Shown here: piece after piece, positions 12,201 to 22,364 of the stretch
How positions within the stretch are numbered: the first letter of the stretch is position 1
How the letters are laid out: every line of letters begins with the position of its first letter
Origin: Magnetospirillum sp.
GTDB lineage: Bacteria; Pseudomonadota; Alphaproteobacteria; Rhodospirillales; Magnetospirillaceae
Assembly: GCA_024707145.1 (NCBI GenBank)
Contig: JANQAI010000005.1
Span: 744,001 to 808,000, forward strand
Reading direction: 5' to 3'
DNA length: 64,000 nucleotides
The notes under the pieces: generated by a model
Seen by the model: only the letters and a program-made list of their open reading frames with translations
What the model was told of the DNA's origin: nothing
Database searches by the model: none
Position numbers and translations under genes: made by a program

Positions 12201-14686
12201 TGGAAGTGGCCGCCAATGGCGGGCTGGTCATCGACGGCACCCTGGACGGCACCGATGCCGCCCTGCAAATTCGTGGCACCCTGGCCGAGGTGAATACCGC
12301 CCTGGCCGGGTTGAAGCTGACCCTGGGCCACGGACTCGGCAATGCCGACTATCCCTACAAGGTGCAGGTGGTCGCCGACGACCGCATCCGCGACCTCAAT
12401 ACCGGCGTGCTGGACAGCAGCGGCATCGACGCCAACGGCGGCGAGCAGAACAATTCCAACGGCAGCACCAGCGCTCAAGCGGTGCCCACCACTGAACTGA
12501 ACGCCTATAGCGGCGCCGTGCCGGCCGTCTACAACCTGGCCGCCGCCACCCGCCTCATCTGGGCCAACGATTTGCCCAGCGTGGGCAAGTCGTTGGCCGA
12601 GACGGTGAACGAGGACATCCGCACCTTCGTGGGCGGGGATTTCGCCATCGCCGACACCGAATCCGACGATTCCGGCCTCAAGGTGCGGGTGACCCTGAGC
12701 ACCGGCGGCAACGGCGTCTTGAGCATTGGCGGATCGACGGCCCAGAACGGTAGTACCATTTCCAACGTGACCGTGGTCAGCGGCGACGAGACTGGGACGC
12801 TGGTGCTGGAAGGTACGGCCAGCGATATCGAGGCGCTGCTGAACAACGCCACCAACGGCCTGCATTTCACGTCGGCAGCCGACGACAACGGCGACCATAA
12901 CGGCGCCGCCGCCGGCGATGTGACCGTGACGGTGACCATCGACGAATATCAGGCCGCCGCCACCTTCGGCGTGACGCCGCAGACGGCCAGCACCAGTTTC
13001 ACCATCACCGTGAACCCGGTGAACGACGCGCCGGTTCTGGCCGGCACCTCGCTCGATCCCACCGCCAGGATCTCCTCCAGCGGGGCGGGGACCACCACGG
13101 TGGCACTGGTCACCGGCGCCAGCGCTTCCGACGTGGATCTGGCCGATGCCGGTGTGTCGTCGTTCGGCGGCGGCACGCTGACCATCCACTTCACCGACGG
13201 CTACCAGCCCGGCGACCGCCTGACCCTGGCCGGCAGTCCGGCGGGCGTGGCCTCGGTGGCGGGCGGTTCGGGCAACGACCTGGTGGTCACCCTCACCGCC
13301 GATGCCACCGCCGCCGACGTCAAGGCCATCATCGAGGCGTTGCGCTACCGCTCGGTGGATGCCGATCCCACCAACGGCAACACCGACACCTCGCGCGCCT
13401 TCAGCATCGTGCTCAACGACGGCAACAACGACGACGGCGCCAGCCACAATGCCGGTGGCCCCGCGGCGCTGAACTCCAACGCGCTGACCGGCATCATCAC
13501 CTTGGGCTTCACCTTGCCCGAGGCCACCGACAACGCCGCTACCGTGGTGCGGAACAGCAGCGAGAGCGACAGCGGCAACCTGCTGACCGACGATGACGGG
13601 GCCGGGGTGGACAGCGATCCGGAGGCCGATCCGCTGACCGTCACCGACGTGGACGGCACCGCGGTTCCCGGCACGGGCTCGGTGACCGTCACCGGAACCT
13701 ACGGTACCCTGACCGTGGCCGCCGACGGCAGCTACACCTATCAGCTCGATCCCGCCAATCCGGCGGTGGCGGCGCTGGCGGGCAGCGACACCCTGGCCGA
13801 GAGCTTCACTTACGCCATCACCGACGGCAACCGTACCGACAGCGCCCAACTGGTGGTCACCATCAAGGCGCCGCCGGCCCCGCCGGCCGAACCGCCCGTG
13901 GTGGTGACGCCCATCGACACCAAGCCGCCGGTGACGCCGCCCACGGAGCCGGCCCCGCCGGCCCCGCCGCCGCCGACCTTGTACACGCCGCCGTCGGTGG
14001 TGACCGGGCCGCCCCCGGCCACCGGCACCAATATCGGCAACGCCGTCGGCCTGGGCGGCGACAGGCAGCCCGGCCCGTCGGAACTGCGCGGCTTCGCCGA
14101 CCGCCCGATGGAATATGCCCGCACCTGGGGCGGCGAGCGTCCCAGCGACTGGGACCTGATGCTGGTGGGATCGGTGAGCAACCGCTTCATCATTCCCAAC
14201 CAGCCCAGCGCCATCGAGGTGCCGCCCAACATCTTCCGGCACACCAATCCCAACGAGCCGCTGGCGTTCGAGGCCAGCCGGCCCGACGGCAGCCCGCTGC
14301 CCAAGTGGCTGAGCTTCGATGCCCGCAACCTCACCTTCCGGGGCGTTCCGCCCGATTCGGCCAAGGGGGCGGTGGACATCGTCATTACCGCCAAGGACAC
14401 CAAGGGCAACAAGGCCGAAGCCCAGTTCCGCATCCTGGTCGGTCAGAACGTGGGCGAGGGCATGCCGGTCCAGGACGGCACCCGCCCGCCGCAGCAGGGA
14501 GCGGAGGGGGAGCCGCAACGTCCCGGCCCTGAGCAGCAAGGCCGGGCCGATGAGGGTGAGGGCTGGGACGCCTCGCTGACCGTGGGCCGGTCGGCATTCT
14601 CCACGCAGTTACGCGAAGCCGGGCGCATGGGGGTGCTGGCACAGGCGCGGGCACTGCTCGACGCCATCCGCCAGCCCGGTGCCTGA
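6255..14686 (+). CDS. Giant repeat surface protein with LEPR motif and DUF4347 domain (two frameshifts)
   Basis: Restoring two single-base insertions (at the GAGATCTG near 7028 and the GAGCCTG near 10129) gives one protein of about 2,809 residues. It opens with KLVLEPRCLFDGS, an LEPR-type N-terminal motif of very large exported proteins. Next comes a DUF4347 domain (about residues 70-220) with HIVSHGSGGSL and LWGCDVGAGEAG. A long series of cadherin-like beta domains follows, with VNDAPV-type linkers and Asp/Gly-rich loops that probably bind calcium. Within it are two near-identical ~349-residue repeats. Then a VCBS-like domain, a Pro-rich hinge, a putative Ig fold (PKWLSFDARNLTFRGVP) and a helical C-terminus. 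No Sec signal is seen. The start at 6255 has GGGGGGTGA upstream; an ATG at 6192 has no ribosome site. Likely an adhesin or matrix protein exported by the TolC/HlyD/M50 proteins encoded next. Confidence 0.85.
10910..12994 (+). repeat. Two near-identical tandem ~1.04-kb coding repeats
   Basis: Unit 1 (10910-11956, 1047 bp) and unit 2 (11957-12994, 1038 bp) encode the same domain pair: PVVSQSGSAIAVSDPLAPVS, then DDRIRDLNTGVLDSSGIDAN, then TVNEDIRTFVGGDF. Differences are scattered substitutions and a three-codon deletion. This is recent intragenic duplication in the giant protein, and a place where assemblies may collapse or expand. Confidence 0.9.
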
Positions 14687-14705
14687 TAACAGTCAAGAGG
14701 GGGTT

Positions 14706-16253
14706 ATGACAGCCGTGAAACGCACACTCGCCGTATTGCTCGCCACCACCGCGCTGGGGGCCTGCTCGCTCACGCCCGAACCCATCACCAATGCCGAGCA
14801 TTTCCAGCGGGCGAAAGAGGATTACAAGGAGCTGTACGCCGGCTACCTGCCGGTGACCAAGCCGCTGACCCTGGAAGAGGCGGTGGCCCGCGCGCTCAAG
14901 TACAATTACGACAACCAGCTCGCCCGCGTGGAAACCAACCTGCAGGAGCGCCAGCTCGATCTGGCCCTGTCGCAGATGCTGCCGCGCCTTGCCGCCGATG
15001 CCGGCTACAACTGGCGCAGCAACAACGGCTCGTCGCAAAGCATTTCCGAGATCACGCGCCAGCAATCGCTGGATTATTCCTATTCGCAGGAACGCCAGCA
15101 CACCACCGCCGATCTGCAATTCTCGTGGAGCATGCTGGACCTGGGGGTCAGCTATTTCCAGGCCCGCCAGCAGGGCTACCGCGCCTTCGTGGCGGTGGAG
15201 CGCCGGCGCAAGGTGATCAATACCCTGGTCAAGGAAACCCGGGGCGCCTATTGGAAGGCGGTGTCGGCCCAGCGACTGCTGCCCAAGCTGGAGCCCATCC
15301 TGGCCCAGGCGGAAGGCGCGCTCGCCGCCTCGCGCAAGGCCCAGGCCGATGCGCTGCAGCCGCCGCTGCAGGCGCTGGAATACCAGCAGAACCTGTTGCA
15401 GGTGATCAGCCAGCTCAAGCGCATCCGCACCGATCTGGTCAGCGCCAAGGCCCAGTTGGCGGCCCTGATCAACGTGCCCCCCACCTCGGAACTGGCCCTG
15501 GCGACCCTGGGCGACGACGTGCAGGCCCCCAGCCCCATCCAGGTAGACATGGCGCGGCTTGAGGAGGTCAGTCTGGCCATGCGCCCCGAACTGCGCGAGG
15601 AAGCCTATCAGGAGCGCATCGACCGGCAGGCGGTGCACAAGGAAATGGTGAAGATGATGCCGGGCGTCACCTTCATGGCCAGCCTGAACCAGGATTCCAA
15701 CAAGTACCTGTACCGCGACGCCTGGGCCGAGGCCGGGGTGCGCGCCTCCTATAATCTGGTCAACCTGATCCAGGGGCCGCAGGCCATCGAGGCCGCCGAA
15801 GCGGCGGTGGAGGTGTCCAAGACCCGGCGCCTCGCGGTCAGCGTCGCCGTGCTGACCCAGGTCAATCTGGCCTATCAGCAATACCTGCGCTCCATCGAGA
15901 CGCTGGAGACCGCCGCCGACGTCGACAAGGTCCAGCGCCAGATTTCCCGGACCGTGGCCGATGCCAACCTGGCCAACGCCCAGTCGGACATGGAACGCAT
16001 CCGCCGCTTCCTGACCGCCACCGCCGCCGAGTTGGAGCGCGACCGGGCGCTGTCGGATATGCACCAGTCGCTGGGCAATCTGTACGCGGCGGTGGGTATC
16101 GATCTGGTTCCGCCCACCGTGGACACCAACGATCTGGGCAAACTGGTGGGCGCGGTGTCGGCGGCCATCCATGACTGGGAATCGGGCCATATGCCCCTGC
16201 CCGAAATCCCCGCCGCCGCCGCTGACGCGCCCTCGGCGCAGCCGGCATCGTGA
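14706..16253 (+). CDS. TolC-family outer-membrane channel lipoprotein
   Basis: A 515-residue protein with a lipoprotein signal (lipobox LGAC, residues about 16-19) and the paired outer-membrane-efflux repeats of TolC proteins: TLEEAVARALKYNYDNQLAR, long coiled helices, then a second set including LRASYNLVNLIQGP-like strands and LNVPPTSELAL-type turns. It would form the outer-membrane exit duct. The ATG at 14706 opens the signal peptide, only 19 bp after the giant gene stop. Its stop overlaps the next start as GTGA, so giant protein, channel and adaptors are one operon. Channel function is by family; the substrate is inferred from position. Confidence 0.88.
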   Translation: MTAVKRTLAVLLATTALGACSLTPEPITNAEHFQRAKEDYKELYAGYLPVTKPLTLEEAVARALKYNYDNQLARVETNLQERQLDLALSQMLPRLAADAGYNWRSNNGSSQSISEITRQQSLDYSYSQERQHTTADLQFSWSMLDLGVSYFQARQQGYRAFVAVERRRKVINTLVKETRGAYWKAVSAQRLLPKLEPILAQAEGALAASRKAQADALQPPLQALEYQQNLLQVISQLKRIRTDLVSAKAQLAALINVPPTSELALATLGDDVQAPSPIQVDMARLEEVSLAMRPELREEAYQERIDRQAVHKEMVKMMPGVTFMASLNQDSNKYLYRDAWAEAGVRASYNLVNLIQGPQAIEAAEAAVEVSKTRRLAVSVAVLTQVNLAYQQYLRSIETLETAADVDKVQRQISRTVADANLANAQSDMERIRRFLTATAAELERDRALSDMHQSLGNLYAAVGIDLVPPTVDTNDLGKLVGAVSAAIHDWESGHMPLPEIPAAAADAPSAQPAS

Positions 16254-17072
16254 CGGTGCGGTTTCTTCTTGTCGCTTTCGCGGTTGCCGGCATGGTGCCG
16301 GCGGGTGCCCTGGCCGGTGACCCCTCCCCCCAAGCCGGTCGGGGCACCCATCACCGCGCCGGCGAAACGGGACTTCTCGAAGGAGCTGGACCTGCCCCAG
16401 CCCGAGGTGGAGCGGGACATCCGCGTCCAGGTCACCGCCGTGACCGCCACGACCATCGGGGCCGGCATGGCCGGGCGTCTGGTTCAGTTTCCGCTCAAGG
16501 ATGGCGATCGTTTCAAGCAGGGGCAGGTGCTGGCCCGCTTCGACTGCGCGGCGCAGGATGGCGCCCTGGCCCGCGCCCGCGCCGGCCAGGAAAAGCGGCG
16601 CAAGGTCTTCGAAATTCAGGAAAAGCAGCGCCAACTGGGGACCAACAGCGCCTTGGAATTCGAGGTGGCGGCGGCGGAAGCGCGCGAAGCGGGGGCCGAG
16701 GTGGCCGCCGCCCAGGCCATGGCCGGTCGCTGCGTCATCGCCGCCCCCTTTCCCGGCCGGGTGGCGGCGGTGATGGCGCGCGAATACCAGCATGTGCCGG
16801 AAGGCGCCCCACTGCTGGAAATCCTCAGCGACCGCGACCTGGAACTGGAGATGATGGTCCCGTCGCGCTGGCTGGCATGGCTCAAGATCGGTGTCCGCTT
16901 CGAGATCGCGGTGGACGAAACCGGGCGGACCTATCCCGCCACCCTGGCCCGCATGTCGGGCAAGGTGGACGCCGTCAGCCAATCCATCAAGGTCTATGGC
17001 CGCGTGGTGGGGGCTGCCGATGACCTGCTGCCGGGCATGAGCGGCCGCGCCCTGTTCAAGCCGCCGTCATGA
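16250..17072 (+). CDS. HlyD-type periplasmic adaptor (frameshifted)
   Basis: A GTG start overlapping the channel stop opens a perfect signal peptide (MTVRFLLVAFAVAGMVPAGALA). The rest of the protein lies one frame over; removing one C from the six-C run at 16326-16331 joins them into 273 residues. The body is a classical membrane-fusion adaptor: a barrel-sandwich/lipoyl half (MAGRLVQFPLKDGDRFKQGQVLARFD), a short helical hairpin (about 100-150), the second half (AGRCVIAAPFPGRVAAV) and a beta-barrel ending MSGRALFKPP. It would bridge the TolC-like channel to inner-membrane components. It overlaps the next gene by 4 bp. Confidence 0.85.
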
Positions 17073-18412
17073 GCGCCGGCCTGAACCATCAATTGCTGCG
17101 CCTGTCGGGCCTGCTGCATCTGCAGCAACGGACGCGGGCCTGTTCCGCCGCCGAACTGGCCTTTCTGATGGTCAACGACACCGCCACGGTGGTTCCCTGC
17201 CAGCAGGCGGTGCTGTGGCGGCGTGACGGGGATGGCATGGGCCGGGTGGCGGCCCTCTCGGGCACCGCCGGCACCGATCCTGCCGCGCCCTATGTGGGTT
17301 GGCTGGCCCAGGTGCTGCCCCTGCTGGACAAGGATGAGGGGGCCGCCCCGAGCCCGGTGGATGTGGCCGCCCTGCCCGCCGCCCTCGCCCGGGATTGGAG
17401 CGAATGGCTGCCGCCCCATACCGTGTGGTGTCCGCTCGATGCCGGTCATGGGATGGTGCTGGGTGGGCTGCTGCTGGCCCGTTCCCAGCCCTGGGCCGAG
17501 GGCGACCTGCAGGTGTTGTCCATGCTGGCGGGCGCCTATGCCCAGTCCTGGCTGTTGTCCAGCCGGGCGGGGGCGGCACCGCCCTGGCGCGACCGGGCGC
17601 GCCGCCATCGCCGGGGCATCGCCATCGCCGCCGCTGCGGTAACCGTGCTGGCCTTGCTGCCGGTGCGCCAATCGGTTCTGGTCCCCGCCGAGGTGGTGCC
17701 CATGGCACCCATGCTGGTGCGGGCGCCGTTCGAAGGCGTGGTGGACGCCATCGCCGTCGCCCCCAATGCCCAGGTGGCCGAGGGGCAGGTGCTGGTCGCC
17801 CTGGATACCACCCAGTTGCGCACCCGTCTGCGGGTCGCCGCCAAATCCCGCGAGATCGCCGAGGCGGAATACGGCCAGACGGCGCAGCAGGCGCTGTCCG
17901 ATCCCTCGGTCAAGGGCAAGCTGGCGCTGCTGCAAAGCAAGATCGCCCAGCAGGCGGCGGAAGTCGCCTTCGTGGAGGAACAGTTGCGCCGCGCCGAGAT
18001 GGCCGCGCCAAGTGCCGGCATCGCCGTGTTCGACGATCCCAACGACTGGATCGGGCGCCCGGTGGCGACGGGCGAGCGCATCATGATGGTGGCCGACCCG
18101 GCCCAGGTCGAACTGGAAATCCACGTTCCCGTGGCCGACGTCGCCACCTTCGACGAAGGGGCGCAGACGGTGTTCTTTCCCAACGTTTCCCCCGACCGTC
18201 CGGCGGATGCCCGTCTGGTTTTCGCCAGTCACGCCAGCCAGCCCACCGCCGAGGGCGTGCTGGCCCACCGCTTCCGCGCCCGGTTCGACGGCGGCGAGTC
18301 CTTGCGGCTGGGAATGAAGGGAACGGCCAAGATCTACGGTGCGCGCCGGCCATTGCTGCTGTGGCTGTTGCGCCGGCCCCTCGCGCAGGTGCGGCAATGG
18401 CTGATGCTGTAG
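17069..18412 (+). CDS. GAF-like domain fused to a membrane-anchored HlyD adaptor
   Basis: A 447-residue protein. Residues about 1-165 resemble a degenerate GAF domain (FLMVNDTATVVPCQQAVLWRR, then LLLARSQPWAEGDLQVLSML). One transmembrane helix follows (IAIAAAAVTVLALLPV, about 188-203), then a HlyD region with lipoyl halves (VRAPFEGVVDAIAVAPNAQV, GQVLVALDTTQLRTRLR), a helical hairpin, VFDDPNDWIGRPVATGERIM and a C-terminal barrel. GAF-HlyD fusions next to M50-HlyD proteins are a recurrent gene arrangement. The N-terminal part should be cytoplasmic and the adaptor part periplasmic. It overlaps both neighbours: ATGA upstream, 16 bp downstream. Confidence 0.82.
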   Translation: MSAGLNHQLLRLSGLLHLQQRTRACSAAELAFLMVNDTATVVPCQQAVLWRRDGDGMGRVAALSGTAGTDPAAPYVGWLAQVLPLLDKDEGAAPSPVDVAALPAALARDWSEWLPPHTVWCPLDAGHGMVLGGLLLARSQPWAEGDLQVLSMLAGAYAQSWLLSSRAGAAPPWRDRARRHRRGIAIAAAAVTVLALLPVRQSVLVPAEVVPMAPMLVRAPFEGVVDAIAVAPNAQVAEGQVLVALDTTQLRTRLRVAAKSREIAEAEYGQTAQQALSDPSVKGKLALLQSKIAQQAAEVAFVEEQLRRAEMAAPSAGIAVFDDPNDWIGRPVATGERIMMVADPAQVELEIHVPVADVATFDEGAQTVFFPNVSPDRPADARLVFASHASQPTAEGVLAHRFRARFDGGESLRLGMKGTAKIYGARRPLLLWLLRRPLAQVRQWLML

Positions 18413-20516
18413 CGGCCCTGCGGCTGCCGCCCCTGCGCGAGGACATCCGGCTGTTGCCAGGGCCGTCCACCCTGGAAGGGGCGCCAACCTGGACCCTGCA
18501 TGACCCGGCGGCGCATCGCTTCCTGCGCATCGGCTGGGCCGAGTTCGAAATTCTCAGCCGGTGGGGGCTGGGCGATGCCCAGGCCGTGTCGCGGTCGATC
18601 TCGGCGGAAACCATGCTGACCGTCTCGCCCGCCGACGTGTTGGAGGTGGGCCGCTTCTGCGAAAAGGCAGACCTGCTGTGGTCGGGCGGCGAGGCCGGGG
18701 CGGGGCGTCTGCTGGCGCAACTGGCGGCGCGGCGGGTGTCGGCGGCCAAATGGCTGCTCAAGAATTATCTGTTCCTGCGCATCCGGCTGCTCGATCCCGA
18801 TCGCCTGCTGTCGGCCTTGCTGCCCTGGGTGGCCTGGGCATTCCACCCGCTGTTTCCGCTGGGGCTGCTGCTGGCCGCCGGCGGCGGCCTTTATCTGGTG
18901 GGCCGGCAGTGGGAACGTTTCACCCATACCCTGTCGTGGGCCTTCACCCTTGAGGGGGCGGCGGTCGCCGCCTTGGCGCTGTCCCTGACCAAGGTGGCGC
19001 ACGAGATGGGGCATGGGCTGGCGGCGAAACGGTTCGGCTGCCGGGTGCCGGCCATGGGCGTGGCGCTGCTGGTGCTGTGGCCAGTGCTGTGGACCGATGT
19101 CACCGACGCCTGGAAGCTGACCGACCGGCGTCAGCGGCTGTCCATCGACGCCGCCGGCATGGCGGCCGAAATCATCCTGGCCGTGGCGGCCTCGCTGCTG
19201 TGGGCGGTGCTGCCTGACGGGCCGGGGCGGTCGGCCATGTTCCTGCTCGCCGGCTCCACATGGCTGCTCACCCTGGCGGTGAACCTGAACCCGCTGATGC
19301 GGTATGACGGCTATTTCCTGCTGTCGGACCTGCTGGACGAGCCCAACCTGCAGGACCGCTCTTTCGCTTTGGCCCGCTGGTGGCTGCGCGAGCGCCTGTT
19401 CGGCTTCGGCGACGCCCCGCCGGAAAACCCGCGTCCGGGCCGCCGCAACCTGCTGGTCGCCTATGCCTTGGCGGTGTGGGTGTACCGCTTCTTCCTGTTT
19501 CTGGGCATCGCGCTGCTGGTCTACCACTTGGCCTTCAAGCTGCTGGGGCTGTTCCTGATGGCGGTGGAGATCGGGTGGTTCATCCTGCGTCCCATCTGGG
19601 CGGAGTTGGGAGTATGGCGCCTGCGCCGGGCCGATGTGCGGTGGAAGCGCAACACCGTTGTCTTCGCCGCGTTCGGCACGGTGCTCCTTCTGGCGTTGCT
19701 GCTGCCGTGGTACGGGCATGTGTCGGCGCCGGCGCTGTTGCGCCCCGAACGGCAGACCACCCTGTACACCGCCCAGCCCGGGCAGGTGGTGCAGGTTGCA
19801 GGGGAAGGGCAGGTGGTGGCGGAGGGGACGCCGCTGTTCGTGCTGCAATCCCCGGACCTGGAGTTCCGCCGCCGCAAGGCCGAAGCGCAGATCGAGGGAT
19901 TGCGAAACCATCTCGCCGGTCTGTCTTTCGCGGGCCGCATGGCCGAGGAAAGCGAAGTGGCGTGGCAGGAACTGGGAAAGGCGGTGGCCGAACTGGGCGA
20001 CGTGGCCGCCGCCATGGATGTTCTGGCCGTGCGGGCGCCGTTCGCCGGCGTGGTGGCGGATGTTCCCACCCCCTGCGCATCGGCACCTGGATGGGGAAGC
20101 ACGAGCCGCTGGGGATCCTTCTGGACCCGTCATCGGCGCTGGTCGAGGCCTATGTGGCGGAATCCGATCTGGGCCGGCTGAGCGAAGGCGTTGCTGCGAC
20201 CTTCTACGCCGAGAACGGCGAGACGGTGATCCCTTTGCGCCTGCAGGCCATCGACCGGCTGTCCACCCGCGAGGTCACCGTGCCGGAATTGGCCTCGGTC
20301 AACGGCGGCGGCATCGCGGTGCGCCAGGATTCCGCCAAACGACTGGTGCCTGAAGCCTCCATCTACCGGCTGCTGCTGAAACCCGCCGTCGAACCGCTCC
20401 CGCCACGGGCCGGGCGGCGGCGCGGCACCGTGGTCATGGATGCTCAGCCGGAAAGCCTGCTGCTGCGCCTGTGGCGCAACGCCGTTTCCGTGGTGATCCG
20501 CGAAAGCAATCTGTGA
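18397..20516 (+). CDS. M50 metalloprotease with PqqD-like N-terminus and HlyD/lipoyl domain (frameshifted)
   Basis: Adding one C to the five-C run at 20069-20073 restores a 706-residue protein. Residues about 10-100 are a PqqD-like winged-helix domain (HDPAAHRFLRIGWAEFEILS), the type used to capture peptides. Then comes a multi-helix membrane domain of site-2-protease type with HEMGH (His202, Glu203, His206 as zinc site and catalytic Glu) and NLNPLMRYDGYF (Asp304, third zinc ligand). After further transmembrane helices the C-terminal third is a HlyD/lipoyl module (LYTAQPGQVVQVAGEGQVV, LQSPDLEFRRRKAEAQIEGL). It may recognise, cleave or hand over the giant protein during export; this is inference. 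There is no ATPase in the operon. Confidence 0.87.
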
Positions 20517-20556
20517 ACGGAGAGCAGTGATGCTCACGCCGTTTCAAGGCCGCTCC

Positions 20557-20573
20557 GGAAACCGGGGGTTTCC
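20557..20573 (+). terminator. Hairpin after the export operon
   Basis: GGAAACC-GGG-GGTTTCC, a perfect 7-bp stem about 40 bp after the M50 gene. It has no U-tract, so intrinsic termination is uncertain. Confidence 0.35.
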
Positions 20574-20607
20574 AGCCAGATCCATGGTGCCCGGCTTTAT
20601 ATGAGAG

Positions 20608-20684
<77 letters not shown>

Positions 20685-20846
20685 GCGGGTGCCGGTGGGC
20701 GATGGGGTGCGTTATAGCATTGCCACGGCGCGGCGACAAACCCCGCGACGGGGGCGGGGCGTCGCCATTTTGTCGCTTGCCTCGCGCGGCGCCTTCGGTC
20801 ATGGTCCGCCCCCCAAAAGACCCCGTCATCGTGAGGGAGGACAAGG

Positions 20847-21055
20847 ATGAGCGGCTTTCGCACCCATGACGGCCAGCATTCGGACCGCATGCCCATCAAG
20901 CGTTCGGTCGAGGAGAAGAAGCGCTTGCTGCTGCAGTCTCAAGGAGCAGCAGGCGGCACTGAAGCCGTGGGTGGCCGAGGCGGTGAAGACTTCGCTGGCC
21001 AAGCGTATCGCCGATCTGGAGGCGGAGCCTGCGCGCCGCCGCGCCACGCCGCTGA
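20847..21055 (+). CDS. Small helical protein of unknown function (two frameshifts)
   Basis: Removing the T in CAGTCTC (20934-20940) and one C in GAGCCTG (21025-21031) gives a clean 68-residue protein: MSGFRTHDGQHSD, then PIKRSVEEKKRLLLQLKEQQ, and a helix ending LAKRIADLEAELRAAAPRR. It then stops 73 bp before dinB, whereas the uncorrected frames run into dinB. A GTGAGGGAGGACAAGG ribosome site precedes the ATG. The corrected protein looks like a basic coiled-coil. No family recognised. Confidence 0.5.
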
Positions 21056-21128
21056 CGGCGCCGTCCGCTCCCCGTCCCGCCGCCACCGCTGGCGGGGCGG
21101 CTGGGGGTGGGGCTATGATGGCGGCGCC

Positions 21129-22289
21129 ATGGCCGCCCTGTGTCGAGACTGCTGCATCCCGTTCCGCTCGGGACCCGATTGCCCCCGCTGCGGCTCGCGG
21201 CGGGTGGTGGAGCATGGCGAGCTTCTCGACCTTTCCATCGCTCATATCGATTGCGACGCCTTTTACGCCTCGGTGGAGAAGCGCGACAATCCCGACCTGG
21301 CCGACAAGCCGGTGATCGTCGGCCATCCCGGCGGCCGCGGCGTGGTCACCACCGCCTGCTACGTGGCGCGCCGCTTCGGCCCGCGCTCGGCCATGCCCAT
21401 GTTCAAGGCGCTGGAACTGTGCCCCCATGCGGTGGTGATCCCGCCCGACATGGCCAAGTACCGCCGCGTCTCACAGGCCATCCGCGAGCTGCTCCACAAG
21501 GCGACACCCCTGGTGGAGCCGCTTTCCCTCGACGAAGCCTATCTCGACCTGTCGGCCGAGGCGCGCCTGGTCGAGCGTCCGCCGGCGGTGCTGCTGGCCC
21601 GGCTGGCCCGCGCCATCGAGCGGCGGGTGGGCATCACCGTGTCGGTGGGTCTGTCCTACAACAAGTTCCTGGCCAAGATGGCCAGCGACCGCAACAAGCC
21701 ACGCGGCTTCTCGGTTATCGGCCGGGCCGAGGCGGTGGATCTGCTGGCTCCCATGCCGGTGGGGGCGCTGTTCGGCGTCGGCGCCGCCACCGCCCGGCGC
21801 ATGGAGGAGGCCGGGATCACCACCATCGGCCAGTTGCAGACCATGCCCGAGGCGGATTTGACCGCCCGGTTCGGCCGCTTCGGCCGTACCTTGTTCCTGA
21901 TGGCGCGCGGCGAGGATGGCCGGCGGGTGCAGCCCGACCGGCCGGCCAAGAGCGTCTCCAACGAAACCACTTTCGCCCGCGACATTCGCGAGCCCGCGCG
22001 CCTGCTGGCGGCCTTGGCGCCGCTGGCGGAGAAGGTGGCGGGGCGGCTGGAGCGGTCGCAACTGGCCGGGCAGACCGTGGTGCTGAAGCTGAAGACGGCG
22101 GATTTCAAGCTGCTGACCCGCAACCATCGTTTGGCGGTGCCCTCCGCCCGGGCCGAAATCCTGCTGCAGGTGGGGGCCGCCATGCTGGAGCGCGAAGCCG
22201 ACGGTCGTGCCTTTCGGTTGATCGGGATCGGGGTGGCCGATCTGTGCGCATCTAATCAGGCCGATCCGCCCGATTTGTTCGGTGGATGA
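21129..22289 (+). CDS. dinB: DNA polymerase IV (Y-family)
   Basis: A 386-residue translesion polymerase. Residues 1-30 form a small zinc-ribbon (CRDCC and CPRCGSRR) seen in some alphaproteobacterial DinB proteins. The catalytic palm follows with IDCDAFYASVEKRD (metal-binding Asp and steric-gate region), ACYVARRFGPRSAMPMFKA, SLDEAYLDLS (second acidic pair) and GITVSVGLSYNKFLAKMASD. Helix-hairpin-helix thumb (ALFGVGAATARRMEEAGI) and little-finger domain complete it. The ATG at 21129 gives the zinc-ribbon start. It ends DPPDLFGG, without a recognisable beta-clamp QLxLF peptide. Probably SOS-related, but I see no LexA box upstream. Confidence 0.93.
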   Translation: MAALCRDCCIPFRSGPDCPRCGSRRVVEHGELLDLSIAHIDCDAFYASVEKRDNPDLADKPVIVGHPGGRGVVTTACYVARRFGPRSAMPMFKALELCPHAVVIPPDMAKYRRVSQAIRELLHKATPLVEPLSLDEAYLDLSAEARLVERPPAVLLARLARAIERRVGITVSVGLSYNKFLAKMASDRNKPRGFSVIGRAEAVDLLAPMPVGALFGVGAATARRMEEAGITTIGQLQTMPEADLTARFGRFGRTLFLMARGEDGRRVQPDRPAKSVSNETTFARDIREPARLLAALAPLAEKVAGRLERSQLAGQTVVLKLKTADFKLLTRNHRLAVPSARAEILLQVGAAMLEREADGRAFRLIGIGVADLCASNQADPPDLFGG

Positions 22290-22364
22290 AGGACTCTCGA
22301 CAATGATCGGACCGGCAGGGTATGAACAGAATCCCGGTTATGTTTGTCATAAGGGTCTTCCATC

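Noticed and set aside
11798-14539. 913-codon open frame on the minus strand
   Set aside because: It is the antisense of the repeat region of the giant surface protein. Its Gly/His/Arg-rich composition is what GC-rich repeats give in a shadow frame, and no domain is recognisable.
20069-20516. The two halves of the M50-HlyD protein as separate genes
   Set aside because: One added C joins them at FAGVVADVPTP-LRIGTWMGKHEP within a continuous HlyD domain. The second half has no start site of its own.
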